Source of the DNA: Prorocentrum cordatum
Taxonomy: Eukaryota > Sar > Dinophyceae > Prorocentrales > Prorocentraceae
DNA: 27,500 nucleotides
NCBI GenBank assembly: GCA_963575745.1
Contig: CAUYUJ010000931.1
Coordinates: 55,001-82,500, forward strand
Direction: 5' to 3'
Shown here: one piece after another, positions 12,001-20,114 of the stretch
How positions within the stretch are numbered: position 1 is the first letter of the stretch
Layout: the number at the start of each line of letters is the position of its first letter
Notes under the pieces: generated by a model
The model's input: the letters and a program-made list of their open reading frames with translations, nothing else
Told to the model about the DNA's origin: nothing
Database searches by the model: none
Position numbers and translations under genes: made by a program

Positions 12001-13565
12001 TCTTCGTGGACAACCAGGCGGTGGTCGACGGCTTCCAAAGGATCATCGACGGACACTCACCTCCGCAGGGCACGCACGTGGAGTTCTGGGAAAAGGTCCA
12101 CCGATGTGTCATGGCCAAGCCAAACATGTTCCGCGTAGAGAAAGTCGCTAGCCACCAGGGCGACACGGGCATCGACCTCGGGCTCATCGGGCCCATCGCG
12201 GAGGAGTTCAATCGTCAGGCTGACGCCCTCGCCACAGCGGCGGCACGTACTCATAACCTTCCAGACGACATCGTTGAAGCTGCCAAAGCACGACACCGCC
12301 AAGCGACCGTGCTCCATGGAGTCGCCGTTGCCATCTACGAGCGGAGACATCGTACACTTCCTCTCCCACACCGCAGGGCTGGGTTCACTGCTGCAGAACT
12401 AAACAAAATGGAACCAAATCCCCTGCTGTCTGACCAGGCTCCACCCGCGGCTGGACCAGACATCCCACAAAACCCCGACGAGCTCTGGGCCGAGGCCCAA
12501 CGGGTGTTATTCGACGAACAGGAGGACGACCCGTTCGGCTTTGGTGGAGGTTTGGACTTCCTGGGCGACGAGTCAGCCAGCGCCAACCCTGCCCCGGCGG
12601 GCACCCGCACGGCGCCCCCGACTCCGCCATTGAGTGCGTCAGCCCACCCACATGACAACGCCGTTCCTTTTCAAGACGCTGATGAGCAGGACGATGACCT
12701 TTTCAGCCTCGGTGGGGGATCGGACGCTTTGGACGACGGACCAGCCAACGAAAACCCCGCCCCGTCGGGAAACCTCGCAAACCCTACTGCGACGCCGTCC
12801 CCAAGAGCGTTAACGCCCACATACGATGATATCGGTCACCGCCAAGACGCCGACCACGACCCGAGTGCCCCCCGAGGATTGGGTGGCATTGAGGACGCAC
12901 CGCCGACACCACACGCTGCCGACCATGCCGCCCCACCGAGTCACCAACCCTCTACGCGACCGACCTCAGCGGCCTTGCACGGCATCACGACTGGTCCCAC
13001 CGCGCATACCACTCCGCCTCCCCATCGTCAGCGACCCGCGGGGGCGGCTTCAGCCCCCCCGCAGGGTACTAAACCAGACAGGCCCTCGTGCCCCACCCAC
13101 GCTTCCTCCGTTGCTGAGCGAGAGGAAGCGGCTCCCCTGACCTCTCGGGGCGCGGCCCTAGCGGCTCCAGCCCTGGGGTCGCGCCGGCCCCTCCAGTCAC
13201 CTTTTAAGGGTGACGGACGTCAGCGTTCAGGGTCCCGCACGCCGCTAGCCCACCTGGACAGGCGTACCGAGGACCTCGCCTCTGTCTCGAGATCCTCGGC
13301 GGATGTCACTGAGCAGCCACCTCTCACCGACCGTGAAACCGAGCTGTCACAGGCTATGGCTGCCCTTCAGCAGAGGTGCTTAGCTCTCGCCGCGGACCTC
13401 GCCGCTGCCCAAGCTCGTCAAGGTCCTCTACTCCAGCGCCTCCACAGCGCTGGGCGAGCCTTCGCCGAGCTGCTCACGACCTCGCCCGATGGTGTCGTGC
13501 CGTCACTCAACATCCAAGCTATGTTGTCATCGTTCCGCGGCGCTCCACCTGGTGCCCCGCGCTAA
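8928..13565 (+). CDS. LINE reverse transcriptase - zinc knuckle - RNase H protein
   Basis: 1,545 residues from an ATG in a favourable CCACCATG context. It overlaps the end of the endonuclease ORF by 85 bases in the -1 frame. The reverse transcriptase covers about residues 280-600: GLDGW (302 on), LDRQKCFD with catalytic Asp427, NGHLQGSSWS (482-491), and FVDDS with the catalytic Asp pair 520-521, where FVDD replaces the common YADD. A knuckle C859-C862-H871-C876 follows. RNase H has Asp965, Glu1008, Asp1028, His1076 and Asp1099, so its active site looks complete. The last 380 residues are acidic and Pro-rich. They contain a duplicated DDPFGFGGG/DDDLFSLGGG block (about 1198-1224 and 1253-1279) and a terminal coiled coil (about 1470-1520). 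In most LINEs the endonuclease and RT share one ORF, so expression may need -1 frameshifting or reinitiation, unless an indel broke the frame. Confidence 0.9.
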   Translation: MHGLTPTFEDRPVVPRAFPTYGASTIHMNRLRKLHRQLCELRFIGQHHHLDCRAIPPYLAQRIDCTWAAARLLCHKLRPTVLLEFPEAWAPDEPVPHGEHLDVLIQHLDLELARRANRAKAERIRIWAEGVREPSGRKAAIYARAADSSPTAYLRTPTTPDDTQLHCDTNAFKPDEACTDDSDADTEAGGFSPGDGSSPDTDSDEDHTREPPPAQVPDILPANAIVANIKDMLKLMVDTWEPILGRYRARAGHDAEAMPTWADFYDEYRQELPTPSPATPFHLTDDQLIHFIRTRSPRRAGGLDGWTTKEAKELPDDILRLFASVLRAMQRTGTIPEPLLHVPNPCLRKGRGELPTDQRLLSVLSVWMYAWEAPAYRSLTDWRKGWTHATSFGAVPKATIGDVSTSLALRIEHARALLLPLAGAALDRQKCFDYLITDICLNLALHAGCPQDIVTVRRNFYRRHKRYIRMNGAYSKELARTNGHLQGSSWSLDDIKLLMCVWTKRQHRYVPRSLSTTFVDDSNSTTHTAPELQKSLDETAKFDRFSGQRIHPGKVAGWALTDELHTAVTQLTLAERPLRVVDSFKLVGSYINAEAAPAPAALNLTATADARVRRATSRLPRIGKLPSPMRIKARHARSLAASVCTTGTDIQAPSGPVKTAYNHALKAAIRPKGNRWVEFWTLMAVCVPGHALEIDAIMQREVFLCLRRQVNRDATLCGLVRDLQHHVQTLFGGGPVGRLVQTLQQLRWTWPTFGTMYDDWGCQISWLNLPQNAFLHMLRASQRRAFLRKIKPRRHDLGHLASVRQGLDLFASTWLARTKGAAKCNAWQLALLLNYLSGGDHTQQRRSRSNTSADPSPICRYCDEEEETQEHTVRDCKCWARERVPLTTLISDEQWARLPPHTRHCGLFDEDPALLDLQADLARDPLPQPIPRPPPEGDPAASAQDSYTTYLDHDTGWTWVYAATDGACTNQAIPLLARAGYGVYYGIDHRMNYSARVHGITQNAQLAETLAIVHLTACAERPVHVFVDNQAVVDGFQRIIDGHSPPQGTHVEFWEKVHRCVMAKPNMFRVEKVASHQGDTGIDLGLIGPIAEEFNRQADALATAAARTHNLPDDIVEAAKARHRQATVLHGVAVAIYERRHRTLPLPHRRAGFTAAELNKMEPNPLLSDQAPPAAGPDIPQNPDELWAEAQRVLFDEQEDDPFGFGGGLDFLGDESASANPAPAGTRTAPPTPPLSASAHPHDNAVPFQDADEQDDDLFSLGGGSDALDDGPANENPAPSGNLANPTATPSPRALTPTYDDIGHRQDADHDPSAPRGLGGIEDAPPTPHAADHAAPPSHQPSTRPTSAALHGITTGPTAHTTPPPHRQRPAGAASAPPQGTKPDRPSCPTHASSVAEREEAAPLTSRGAALAAPALGSRRPLQSPFKGDGRQRSGSRTPLAHLDRRTEDLASVSRSSADVTEQPPLTDRETELSQAMAALQQRCLALAADLAAAQARQGPLLQRLHSAGRAFAELLTTSPDGVVPSLNIQAMLSSFRGAPPGAPR
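9483..9515 (+). repeat. Apex-conserved hairpin 8, between endonuclease and RT
   Basis: Apex GGCT-TC-AGCC (9495-9504), unpaired C at 9494. Arms 9489-9493/9505-9509, a two-by-two internal loop, then ACCG/CGGT (9483-9486/9512-9515). Read as Gly-Gly-Phe-Ser-Pro. Confidence 0.75.
11735..11766 (+). repeat. Apex-conserved hairpin 9, between zinc knuckle and RNase H
   Basis: Apex GGCT-TC-AGCC (11747-11756), unpaired C at 11746. TCCTG (11741-11745) pairs with 11757-11761. After an unpaired A at 11740, GGGAG (11735-11739) pairs with 11762-11766. About 14 pairs plus one G-T. Confidence 0.8.
13034..13067 (+). repeat. Apex-conserved hairpin 10
   Basis: Apex GGCT-TC-AGCC (13046-13055), unpaired C at 13045. 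Arms 13038-13044/13056-13062, an unpaired A at 13063, then ACCC/GGGT (13034-13037/13064-13067). 15 pairs. Confidence 0.8.
13149..13185 (+). repeat. Apex-conserved hairpin 11 (CC loop)
   Basis: Apex GGCT-CC-AGCC (13163-13172), unpaired C at 13162. Arms 13149-13161 pair with 13173-13185 with no further bulge. Two of these pairs are G-T. 17 pairs in total. Confidence 0.8.
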
Positions 13566-14215
<650 letters not shown>

Positions 14216-15242
14216 CTCGTGGATCAGCAGGGTGGCTCCCCCTTGGGGCTCCCAAATGATGCCCCTGGCAGCGTTTTGTGACCATGAGGCTCTCAAGAGA
14301 TACATGTTGGGGGGCCAAACGGCAATTCTAGCTGAGGCGTCCCACCAAAATCGGCGCGAACGGGCTCGTGAGATCAGCCAGGGTGGCTCCCCCTTGGGGC
14401 TCCCAAATGATGCCCCTGGCAGCGTTTTGCGACCATGAGGCTCTCAAGAGATACATGTTGGGGGCGCCAAACGGCAATTCTAGCTGAGACGTCCCACCAA
14501 AATCGGCGCGAACGGGCTCGTGAGATCAGCCAGGGTGGCTCCCCCTTGGGGCTCCCAAATGATGCCCCTGGCAGCGTTTTGTGACCATGAGGCTCTCAAG
14601 AGATACATGTTGGGGGCGCCAAACGGCAATTCTAGCTGAGACGTCCCACCAAAATCGGCGCGAACGGGCTCGTGAGATCAGCCAGGGTGGCTCCCCCTTG
14701 GGGCTCCCAAATGATGCCCCTGGCAGCGTTTTGCGACCATGAGGCTCTCAAGAGATACATGTTGGGGGCGCCAAACGGCAATTCTAGCTGAGACGTCCCA
14801 CCAAAATCGGCGCGAACGGGCTCGTGAGATCAGCCAGGGTGGCTCCCCCTCAAATGGGGCTCCCATGAGGCTCTCAAGAGATACATGTTGGGGGCGCCAA
14901 ACGGCAATTCTAGCTGAGACGTCCCACAAAATCGGCGCGAACGGGCTCGTGAGAACAGCCAGGGTGGCTCCCCCTTGGGGCTCCCAAATGATGCCCCTGG
15001 CAGCGTTTTGTGACCATGAGGCTCTCAAGAGATACATGTTGGGGGCGCCAAACGGCAATTCTAGCTGAGACGTCCCACCAAAATCGGCGCGAACGGGCTC
15101 GTGAGATCAGCCAGGGTGGCTCCCCCTTGGGGCTCCCAAATGATGCCCCTGGCAGCGTTTTGTGACCATGAGGCTCTCAAGAGATACATGTTGGGGGCGC
15201 CGAGCGGCAATTCTAGCTGAGACGCCCCACCAAAATCGGCGC
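14216..15242 (+). repeat. Tandem satellite, seven copies of about 152 bp
   Basis: Unit starts (gatcagcc or variant) lie at 14222, 14372, 14524, 14676, 14828, 14953 and 15105, giving spacings of 150, 152, 152, 152, 125 and 152. The copies are nearly identical. The fifth is shortened by loss of the AAATGATGCCCC...GACC part with a small rearrangement. The sixth carries GAACAGCC for GATCAGCC. Small ORFs through the array change frame and are not supported as genes. Confidence 0.95.
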
Positions 15243-15345
15243 TCTATTATCCTACCTTGTCATATATCCTATCTTACCTTATCATAGCTTGTGCTATCTT
15301 ATCTTATCTTGTAGTATATTATCTTGTCTTGTCTTATCTGGTGAT
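15243..15345 (+). repeat. Degenerate TATCT/TTGTC pentanucleotide repeat
   Basis: AT-rich, made of TATCT, TATCC and TTGTC-like pentamers, in contrast to the GC-rich neighbours. It abuts the last satellite copy, which stops in mid-unit. Confidence 0.7.
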
Positions 15346-15518
15346 TATCATTGGGAGGAGGGAGGCGCGAGCGGGAGGAAGGAGGAGCAGTGGGAGGCGT
15401 CAGAGTAATAACAAGAACCCCAATCCTTAGGATATGGGGAAATATAAAATATGAATGTCTAGACTCACTAGTCCAGACTGTCATCTCAATGTATGTGCAC
15501 ACATCACCGTAGCCCTCA
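15346..15518. other. Non-coding stretch between satellite block and copia-type element
   Basis: It holds a purine-rich run (15354-15402) and a hairpin GTCTAGACT-CACT-AGTCCAGAC (15457-15478, one mismatch). If the copia-type element had a 3' LTR it should lie here, but I see no sequence that recurs upstream of its gag ORF. Confidence 0.5.
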
Positions 15519-17828
15519 CTAGGTCCATGCAGCGGCTGCAATCAGGACCTCACGGGCTCGCAGGCCCTGAAACGGCGGCCCGACGCTGGGCCTTCCGCTC
15601 CTTGGCTCGCTCACGCTGTCCGCGGCGCAGCCGCAGACGGTGTGCCTCCTCATCCTCTTGTTCAGCAGTTTAGGCACCATGCTGAACAGTCCGTGGCGGA
15701 GGAACTGCGATAGCACCTCGTTAGGCTGCACGGCCTTTGTCAGCACGTCCGCCAGCATGTGGCTATGGGGCAGCCACTTGAATTTGATGGCCTCCTGCTC
15801 GATCAAATCCTTGGCCACCAACAAGTCGATGAGGGTCTGCCGAGACACCGGCATCGAGACGATCTTGGACGCGTGGTCGTAGAGCGACTTCGCGTCCGTC
15901 ACCAGCGCCCCCGGAACCTTCAGCGCCAGCCTCCAGTCCCCTTGCAAGGGCGGCTCCCCGTGCAAGACTGCCTCAATCAGCAGCCTGAGGTAAAGCTGCC
16001 GATCCAAAGCCACGGACATAGCCGCAGACTCTGCGGCCATCGTAGATCCAACAACTCGTGTAATAGTACTGCTCTGGAACTCCACTAGACAACATACAGC
16101 TAGCTCCTTCAACACTCGGGTATCCGTAATCATACTCATGAACCCCATCTGGCTCTTACAGCCGGGTTCCTTCGCAAACGAAGCGTCCATAAGCGTGAGC
16201 ACCTGCAAGCGCTCGATGTCCACACGGCGGATCCGGAGAGTCGCAAGACCTCTCTTGTCGTAGTCCTGAAGCCGGTCGATGATGTCATTGAGCACTCGCA
16301 GGTGCAGTAACCTCCGACCTTTCGGATCCTTTTGTGCGAGCGCCGACACACTGTACGCGAGCTGTGGCACCACGCGTGCGACAGGCCATCGCACCTTCTG
16401 GAGCAAGCTCCGGAAGTCGTGGTGCTCTTCGGGAGTCATCTCCCGCTCCTCGTCGTCACCCCTTGCAAGGGGGTGCTTTGTCAGCTTGCCGATGTATTCG
16501 TGCATGCTAATCTCGATGCGATCGGGGTGGCGCCACCACTCCTCACCGAGATAGGCGACTGCCTCCTTGTCGTTGCCCTCCTTCCATTGCTTGATGTTGA
16601 AACGCCTGTTGATATTCGCCTTCACCTCCTGGTACTGGGGGTCGCGCGGGTCCCCAAACAGCATGCCGTCGTCGACGTGCAAGGTCAACATAGCAATCAA
16701 CTTACCGCTCGCCCGATAAACGAAGACAGCTCGAGCACAGCGCAGCTCCACAAAGCCGACCTCGTCCGTCAGCACCTGGCGGGCCCGGAGATACCACAAC
16801 CGAGGCGCCTCCGTCAAACCGCACGCCCCTTTCAGAAGACGAAGCAACGCATAAGGCCGCACAGCTGGCCATCCAGCACCGTCGACGGCTGGAAGCCCGT
16901 CCTTAGGAGCCCTCACGTACAGCTCCCGCTCCAGCTTCAGCCCGGACAGGAACGCAGTCGCTACGTCGAAGCACTCGAATGTCCAATCCATCGCCATTGT
17001 GATAGACGCACACACCAGCACGGCCAAAGGGGAAGTAGTAGGCGAATCCGTCCTGAATAGACCAAGCTGCGGGTCGAGATGGCCAGGGATGATCAAGCGC
17101 GACTTCGCCTCCAACTCCAGCCCTCGCCCCCGGTTCGTGCGAACCGAACGCATGGGCACCGAGATGATCTTATCCTTTGGAATGCTCTTCTCCTCCTCCT
17201 CGGTGACCAGCTCGACCGTGTTGTTGGCGATCCATTGCCGCCACTCGGCGGCATCGGCCTCGTCGAACTTAGCCTTCTCGTGCTGGTCGAAGTGACGTGG
17301 GTCTAGCTCCTTCGCGTTCTGCTTCATCACGAGTGCGAACACGTCGTGCTCGTACCGCGCCTCCTGCAGCCATGCGTCATACACAGATGACACGTTGATC
17401 CACTCCTCGTAAGTCATCGGCTGCCGTACAAGACCCTCCGGAGTGTCCAAATAGTACACCCCCTGTGCCTGAGCGTCCGGCTTGTCGTGGTAGAAGAGCG
17501 TGAGACCAACCCAGCTGTCCTCCGTGCGCTCGTTGGTACGGCTCGCGCCGTCGTCCTTGTAGGCACACTGGCCCGTGGCGGAGAGCATCACCGACAGGCG
17601 ATTGCACTCCCGGTGGCGGTCGTGATCATAGAGTCTCCGCCGTGGCTCTCGATGCGCACGTACTCCTCGTACGACCTTCTGAACGAGCGTGGAGACACCA
17701 TCCAAGGCATTCTGGTCGAACCACTCCTGGGGTCCCGAGTGCACAACAGCGTTCATGGCCACCTCGCGGAGGGCCGGCAAGCCACGCGTGGGGGCAGCCT
17801 GCAGACGCGATCTCACTCGGCACGTCAT
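15519..17828 (-). CDS. Copia-type reverse transcriptase and RNase H
   Basis: 769 residues from an ATG at 17828. That ATG directly follows an in-frame TAG, so it is probably not the natural N terminus. The RVT_2 domain shows FDVATAF with catalytic Asp288 and HVDDG with the Asp pair 386-387. RNase H shows LMDAS, an MAAES glutamate, VTDAKS and the C-terminal HMLADVLTK, so all four acidic positions are present. In the element this enzyme copies the RNA to cDNA and removes the template. The frame equals that of the integrase ORF, but the 100 bases between them carry two stops. A third frame there encodes a more plausible Lys/Arg-rich linker ending in DDVPSE, so two compensating indels are likely. 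Confidence 0.9.
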   Translation of the reverse strand: MTCRVRSRLQAAPTRGLPALREVAMNAVVHSGPQEWFDQNALDGVSTLVQKVVRGVRAHREPRRRLYDHDRHRECNRLSVMLSATGQCAYKDDGASRTNERTEDSWVGLTLFYHDKPDAQAQGVYYLDTPEGLVRQPMTYEEWINVSSVYDAWLQEARYEHDVFALVMKQNAKELDPRHFDQHEKAKFDEADAAEWRQWIANNTVELVTEEEEKSIPKDKIISVPMRSVRTNRGRGLELEAKSRLIIPGHLDPQLGLFRTDSPTTSPLAVLVCASITMAMDWTFECFDVATAFLSGLKLERELYVRAPKDGLPAVDGAGWPAVRPYALLRLLKGACGLTEAPRLWYLRARQVLTDEVGFVELRCARAVFVYRASGKLIAMLTLHVDDGMLFGDPRDPQYQEVKANINRRFNIKQWKEGNDKEAVAYLGEEWWRHPDRIEISMHEYIGKLTKHPLARGDDEEREMTPEEHHDFRSLLQKVRWPVARVVPQLAYSVSALAQKDPKGRRLLHLRVLNDIIDRLQDYDKRGLATLRIRRVDIERLQVLTLMDASFAKEPGCKSQMGFMSMITDTRVLKELAVCCLVEFQSSTITRVVGSTMAAESAAMSVALDRQLYLRLLIEAVLHGEPPLQGDWRLALKVPGALVTDAKSLYDHASKIVSMPVSRQTLIDLLVAKDLIEQEAIKFKWLPHSHMLADVLTKAVQPNEVLSQFLRHGLFSMVPKLLNKRMRRHTVCGCAADSVSEPRSGRPSVGPPFQGLRAREVLIAAAAWT

Positions 17829-17921
17829 CTACCAGGAACTTCCGCTTCCGCTCGAGCTCGAAATCGTCTCTGGGAATCGGCGGCAGCCGCCAGAGCCCGA
17901 TGCTCCCGGAGAAGCTTCCGG

Positions 17922-20114
17922 TTACGTCCCAGAAGACATCCGGCCTGGAGGGGAACGAGACCGCGCCCTCCTCGGAGGCGGAAGCTGCGGCAACTGCTCC
18001 TGCTCAGGTGGCTCCTCCTCCTTAGCCTGCGCCTCAATGGCGTCCAGGGCCCTCAGATCCACACGAGGCTGCCTGGACCCCTCGAGCTCACTATGTCGGT
18101 CACGCTCCTTCTTCAGGAATGTCTTCTGCACCTTCTGAACCTTCACCTTGGGCGTGACGTCCACGATGTCGTGGTGGGCGCGATCATCTCGCTGCTGTGT
18201 CAGCTGCACGTCCGTCTGGATGGACTCCGCAGCCGCGGCCTCCTGGGAGGAGGCGTGCCGGAGCTGCTCACGAGCAACAAATAGCACGTGACCACGCCAT
18301 GATACGTAATACCGGCTGTTAGACTCCTTCGCGATCACAGTCGCAGGACCCCGCCATCTTTCAGGATCTTGCCGACGACGTCCCTTGAACGGATTCGGTG
18401 CCCACAAATACACCCGCGATCCTGGGCGCAGATCGCCGACGACCGTCGGCGCCTGTCGCAGCAGCGCCCTCCGCACCTTGTCCGTCGCGTCGCGCTCCAG
18501 CAGCATCATCTTGGCTGCGGTGCGGATTTGAGACGAATGCCAAGCTATGCGCTTAGCGCCGAGAACCGACATGAGAACCTCATCGTCGCCCCTGTTAGTC
18601 ACCTCCGTAAAATTCAAGATCCGCCCGAAGACAGCCTGCTCCGGGGTCAACCCATTGCGGCTGATCGTCGAATTCTTCGCGTTGACGATGGCAGCCAGGG
18701 CCACAGTAGACATCGACTTGCCCTGGACGTGGAACTCGTGCACCACCTTGCCCCAGATAGTGCCGAGCAATCCTCCGTGGCGCTCTGCCAGGCCATGCTG
18801 CCATGCTGCATGAGCTCCCGTCGTCTTCGTATTAATACCGAACTGCTCCATCAGCGCGTTGAAGTAGCCCTCGAACTCGCCGCCCTGGTCGATCACGATG
18901 TTCTCTGGCACGCCGTAATGCTTGAACCACTCGTTCATGATCTGGCGCGCTACGTGCTTGGCCGTCCTATTCTTGAGAAGGCATGCGCAGTGCCATCCCG
19001 TACCAGCGTCCACCATGCTGAGGACCACCAGCTGCTCCTTGGCCGCGTCCCGTAGGTACTTCACGTCGATCACAACCGTCACATTGAAGCCGAATGGTCG
19101 CACGTCCGCCGTCCCTTGCACTGGACGGGGCGGCGCCTCCGACTCAGCACACGTCGGACACTGCCAATGCTTCGCGTATGCCAACGCGTTGGGCGTTGCA
19201 CCGCCGAGACGCAGCATCTTGATGAACGTCGGTCGGCTGGGGTGTCCAAGACCGCGATGGGCCTTCCGCACAGCACGTCGCGTACTCCGGGGAATCTTCG
19301 TAATGATGTCCTGCCGCACCACCTCCGGAAGCTCCATCTCTGACCAGGAGGCTGCAACCTCTCCCTCCTCCGCAGGGTGCTGCATGGACTCCTCCTTCAC
19401 CGTCTTCTGCAATGCCTCGCGAATCTCGGCTCGAATCTCCTGCGGTGTTTTGCCCCACTCAGGTCTCTCCGAAACGTTTCCGGGAGCCTCTCCAGGACCA
19501 TGCTCCGCGGGCTCGGGTCCATAACTCCTGGGCTCCTCCGTGGGGTCCGGGAGTTGCGCCGCAGGGAAACTCGAGTTCTCGAACTGCCGGACCAAATGGT
19601 CCGCGGCACCGGTCATCACAGCCTTGGCGAACTCCTCTGCGCAGCTCCCGCGCGCAGCCGCGCAAACCTCAGGGTTCGCCAACGCCCTCGTGGTGTCCTG
19701 GAGGCAGATCGCGTCCTCGAATGCTGGGTTCGACTTCGTTGCATTCACGGGTGGCTGGCTCCAGATTGTCGATTGCGCGTGGTCCATTACCATGGCTGCG
19801 CGTCCCCTTGCAGCTTGCCACTGCATCACCTCGTCCGTGAACGACAGCAACATGCGGTACTCGGTCCGCTCTCGGCGTTGCCGGCGCACTCGCATAGGCT
19901 TTCGCTGGTCGACACTCTGCAGTCGACTCCATGCCGTAGGAGGCGGGGACAAAGCCACGAAGTCTGGGTCAACTGCAACCAGGTACGCCCGTGCCTCGTT
20001 CCTGCCCTGGACCGTCAGGAGGTCGAACTCTGGCGCTGTGATGGGCTGGTGGGCGCCCCATCCCATGTTCGCCGCCAGGATCGTGAGTTGGCAAGCCCAT
20101 GCGAAGATCTCCAC
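17922..20114 (-). CDS. Methyltransferase-like segment plus HHCC/DDE integrase (copia type)
   Basis: 730 residues from a GTG at 20114. The frame is open further upstream, so this is a continuation and not a true start. Residues 1-140 (VEIFAWACQ..., DPDFVALSPPPTAWS, MVMDHAQS) follow the motif order of C5 cytosine methyltransferases but have Pro where the catalytic Cys of PPC should be. The HHCC zinc finger follows (HRGLGH ... CPTC, about 19150-19275). The integrase core has Asp350, Asp409 and Glu444 (VIDVKYL, VIDQGGEF, LAERHGG). A C-terminal SH3-like part (RRRQDPERWRGPATV) and a Glu/Pro/Arg-rich tail close it. It would insert the cDNA into host DNA. The DDE triad is complete. Confidence 0.85.
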   Translation of the reverse strand: MEIFAWACQLTILAANMGWGAHQPITAPEFDLLTVQGRNEARAYLVAVDPDFVALSPPPTAWSRLQSVDQRKPMRVRRQRRERTEYRMLLSFTDEVMQWQAARGRAAMVMDHAQSTIWSQPPVNATKSNPAFEDAICLQDTTRALANPEVCAAARGSCAEEFAKAVMTGAADHLVRQFENSSFPAAQLPDPTEEPRSYGPEPAEHGPGEAPGNVSERPEWGKTPQEIRAEIREALQKTVKEESMQHPAEEGEVAASWSEMELPEVVRQDIITKIPRSTRRAVRKAHRGLGHPSRPTFIKMLRLGGATPNALAYAKHWQCPTCAESEAPPRPVQGTADVRPFGFNVTVVIDVKYLRDAAKEQLVVLSMVDAGTGWHCACLLKNRTAKHVARQIMNEWFKHYGVPENIVIDQGGEFEGYFNALMEQFGINTKTTGAHAAWQHGLAERHGGLLGTIWGKVVHEFHVQGKSMSTVALAAIVNAKNSTISRNGLTPEQAVFGRILNFTEVTNRGDDEVLMSVLGAKRIAWHSSQIRTAAKMMLLERDATDKVRRALLRQAPTVVGDLRPGSRVYLWAPNPFKGRRRQDPERWRGPATVIAKESNSRYYVSWRGHVLFVAREQLRHASSQEAAAAESIQTDVQLTQQRDDRAHHDIVDVTPKVKVQKVQKTFLKKERDRHSELEGSRQPRVDLRALDAIEAQAKEEEPPEQEQLPQLPPPRRARSRSPPGRMSSGT

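Noticed and set aside
14216-15242. CRISPR-like array
   Set aside because: The units are contiguous 152-bp copies with no unique spacers.
16930-16950. CTTCAGCCCGG in the copia RT
   Set aside because: It lacks the stem and is explained by the conserved RT peptide SGLKLERE on the minus strand.
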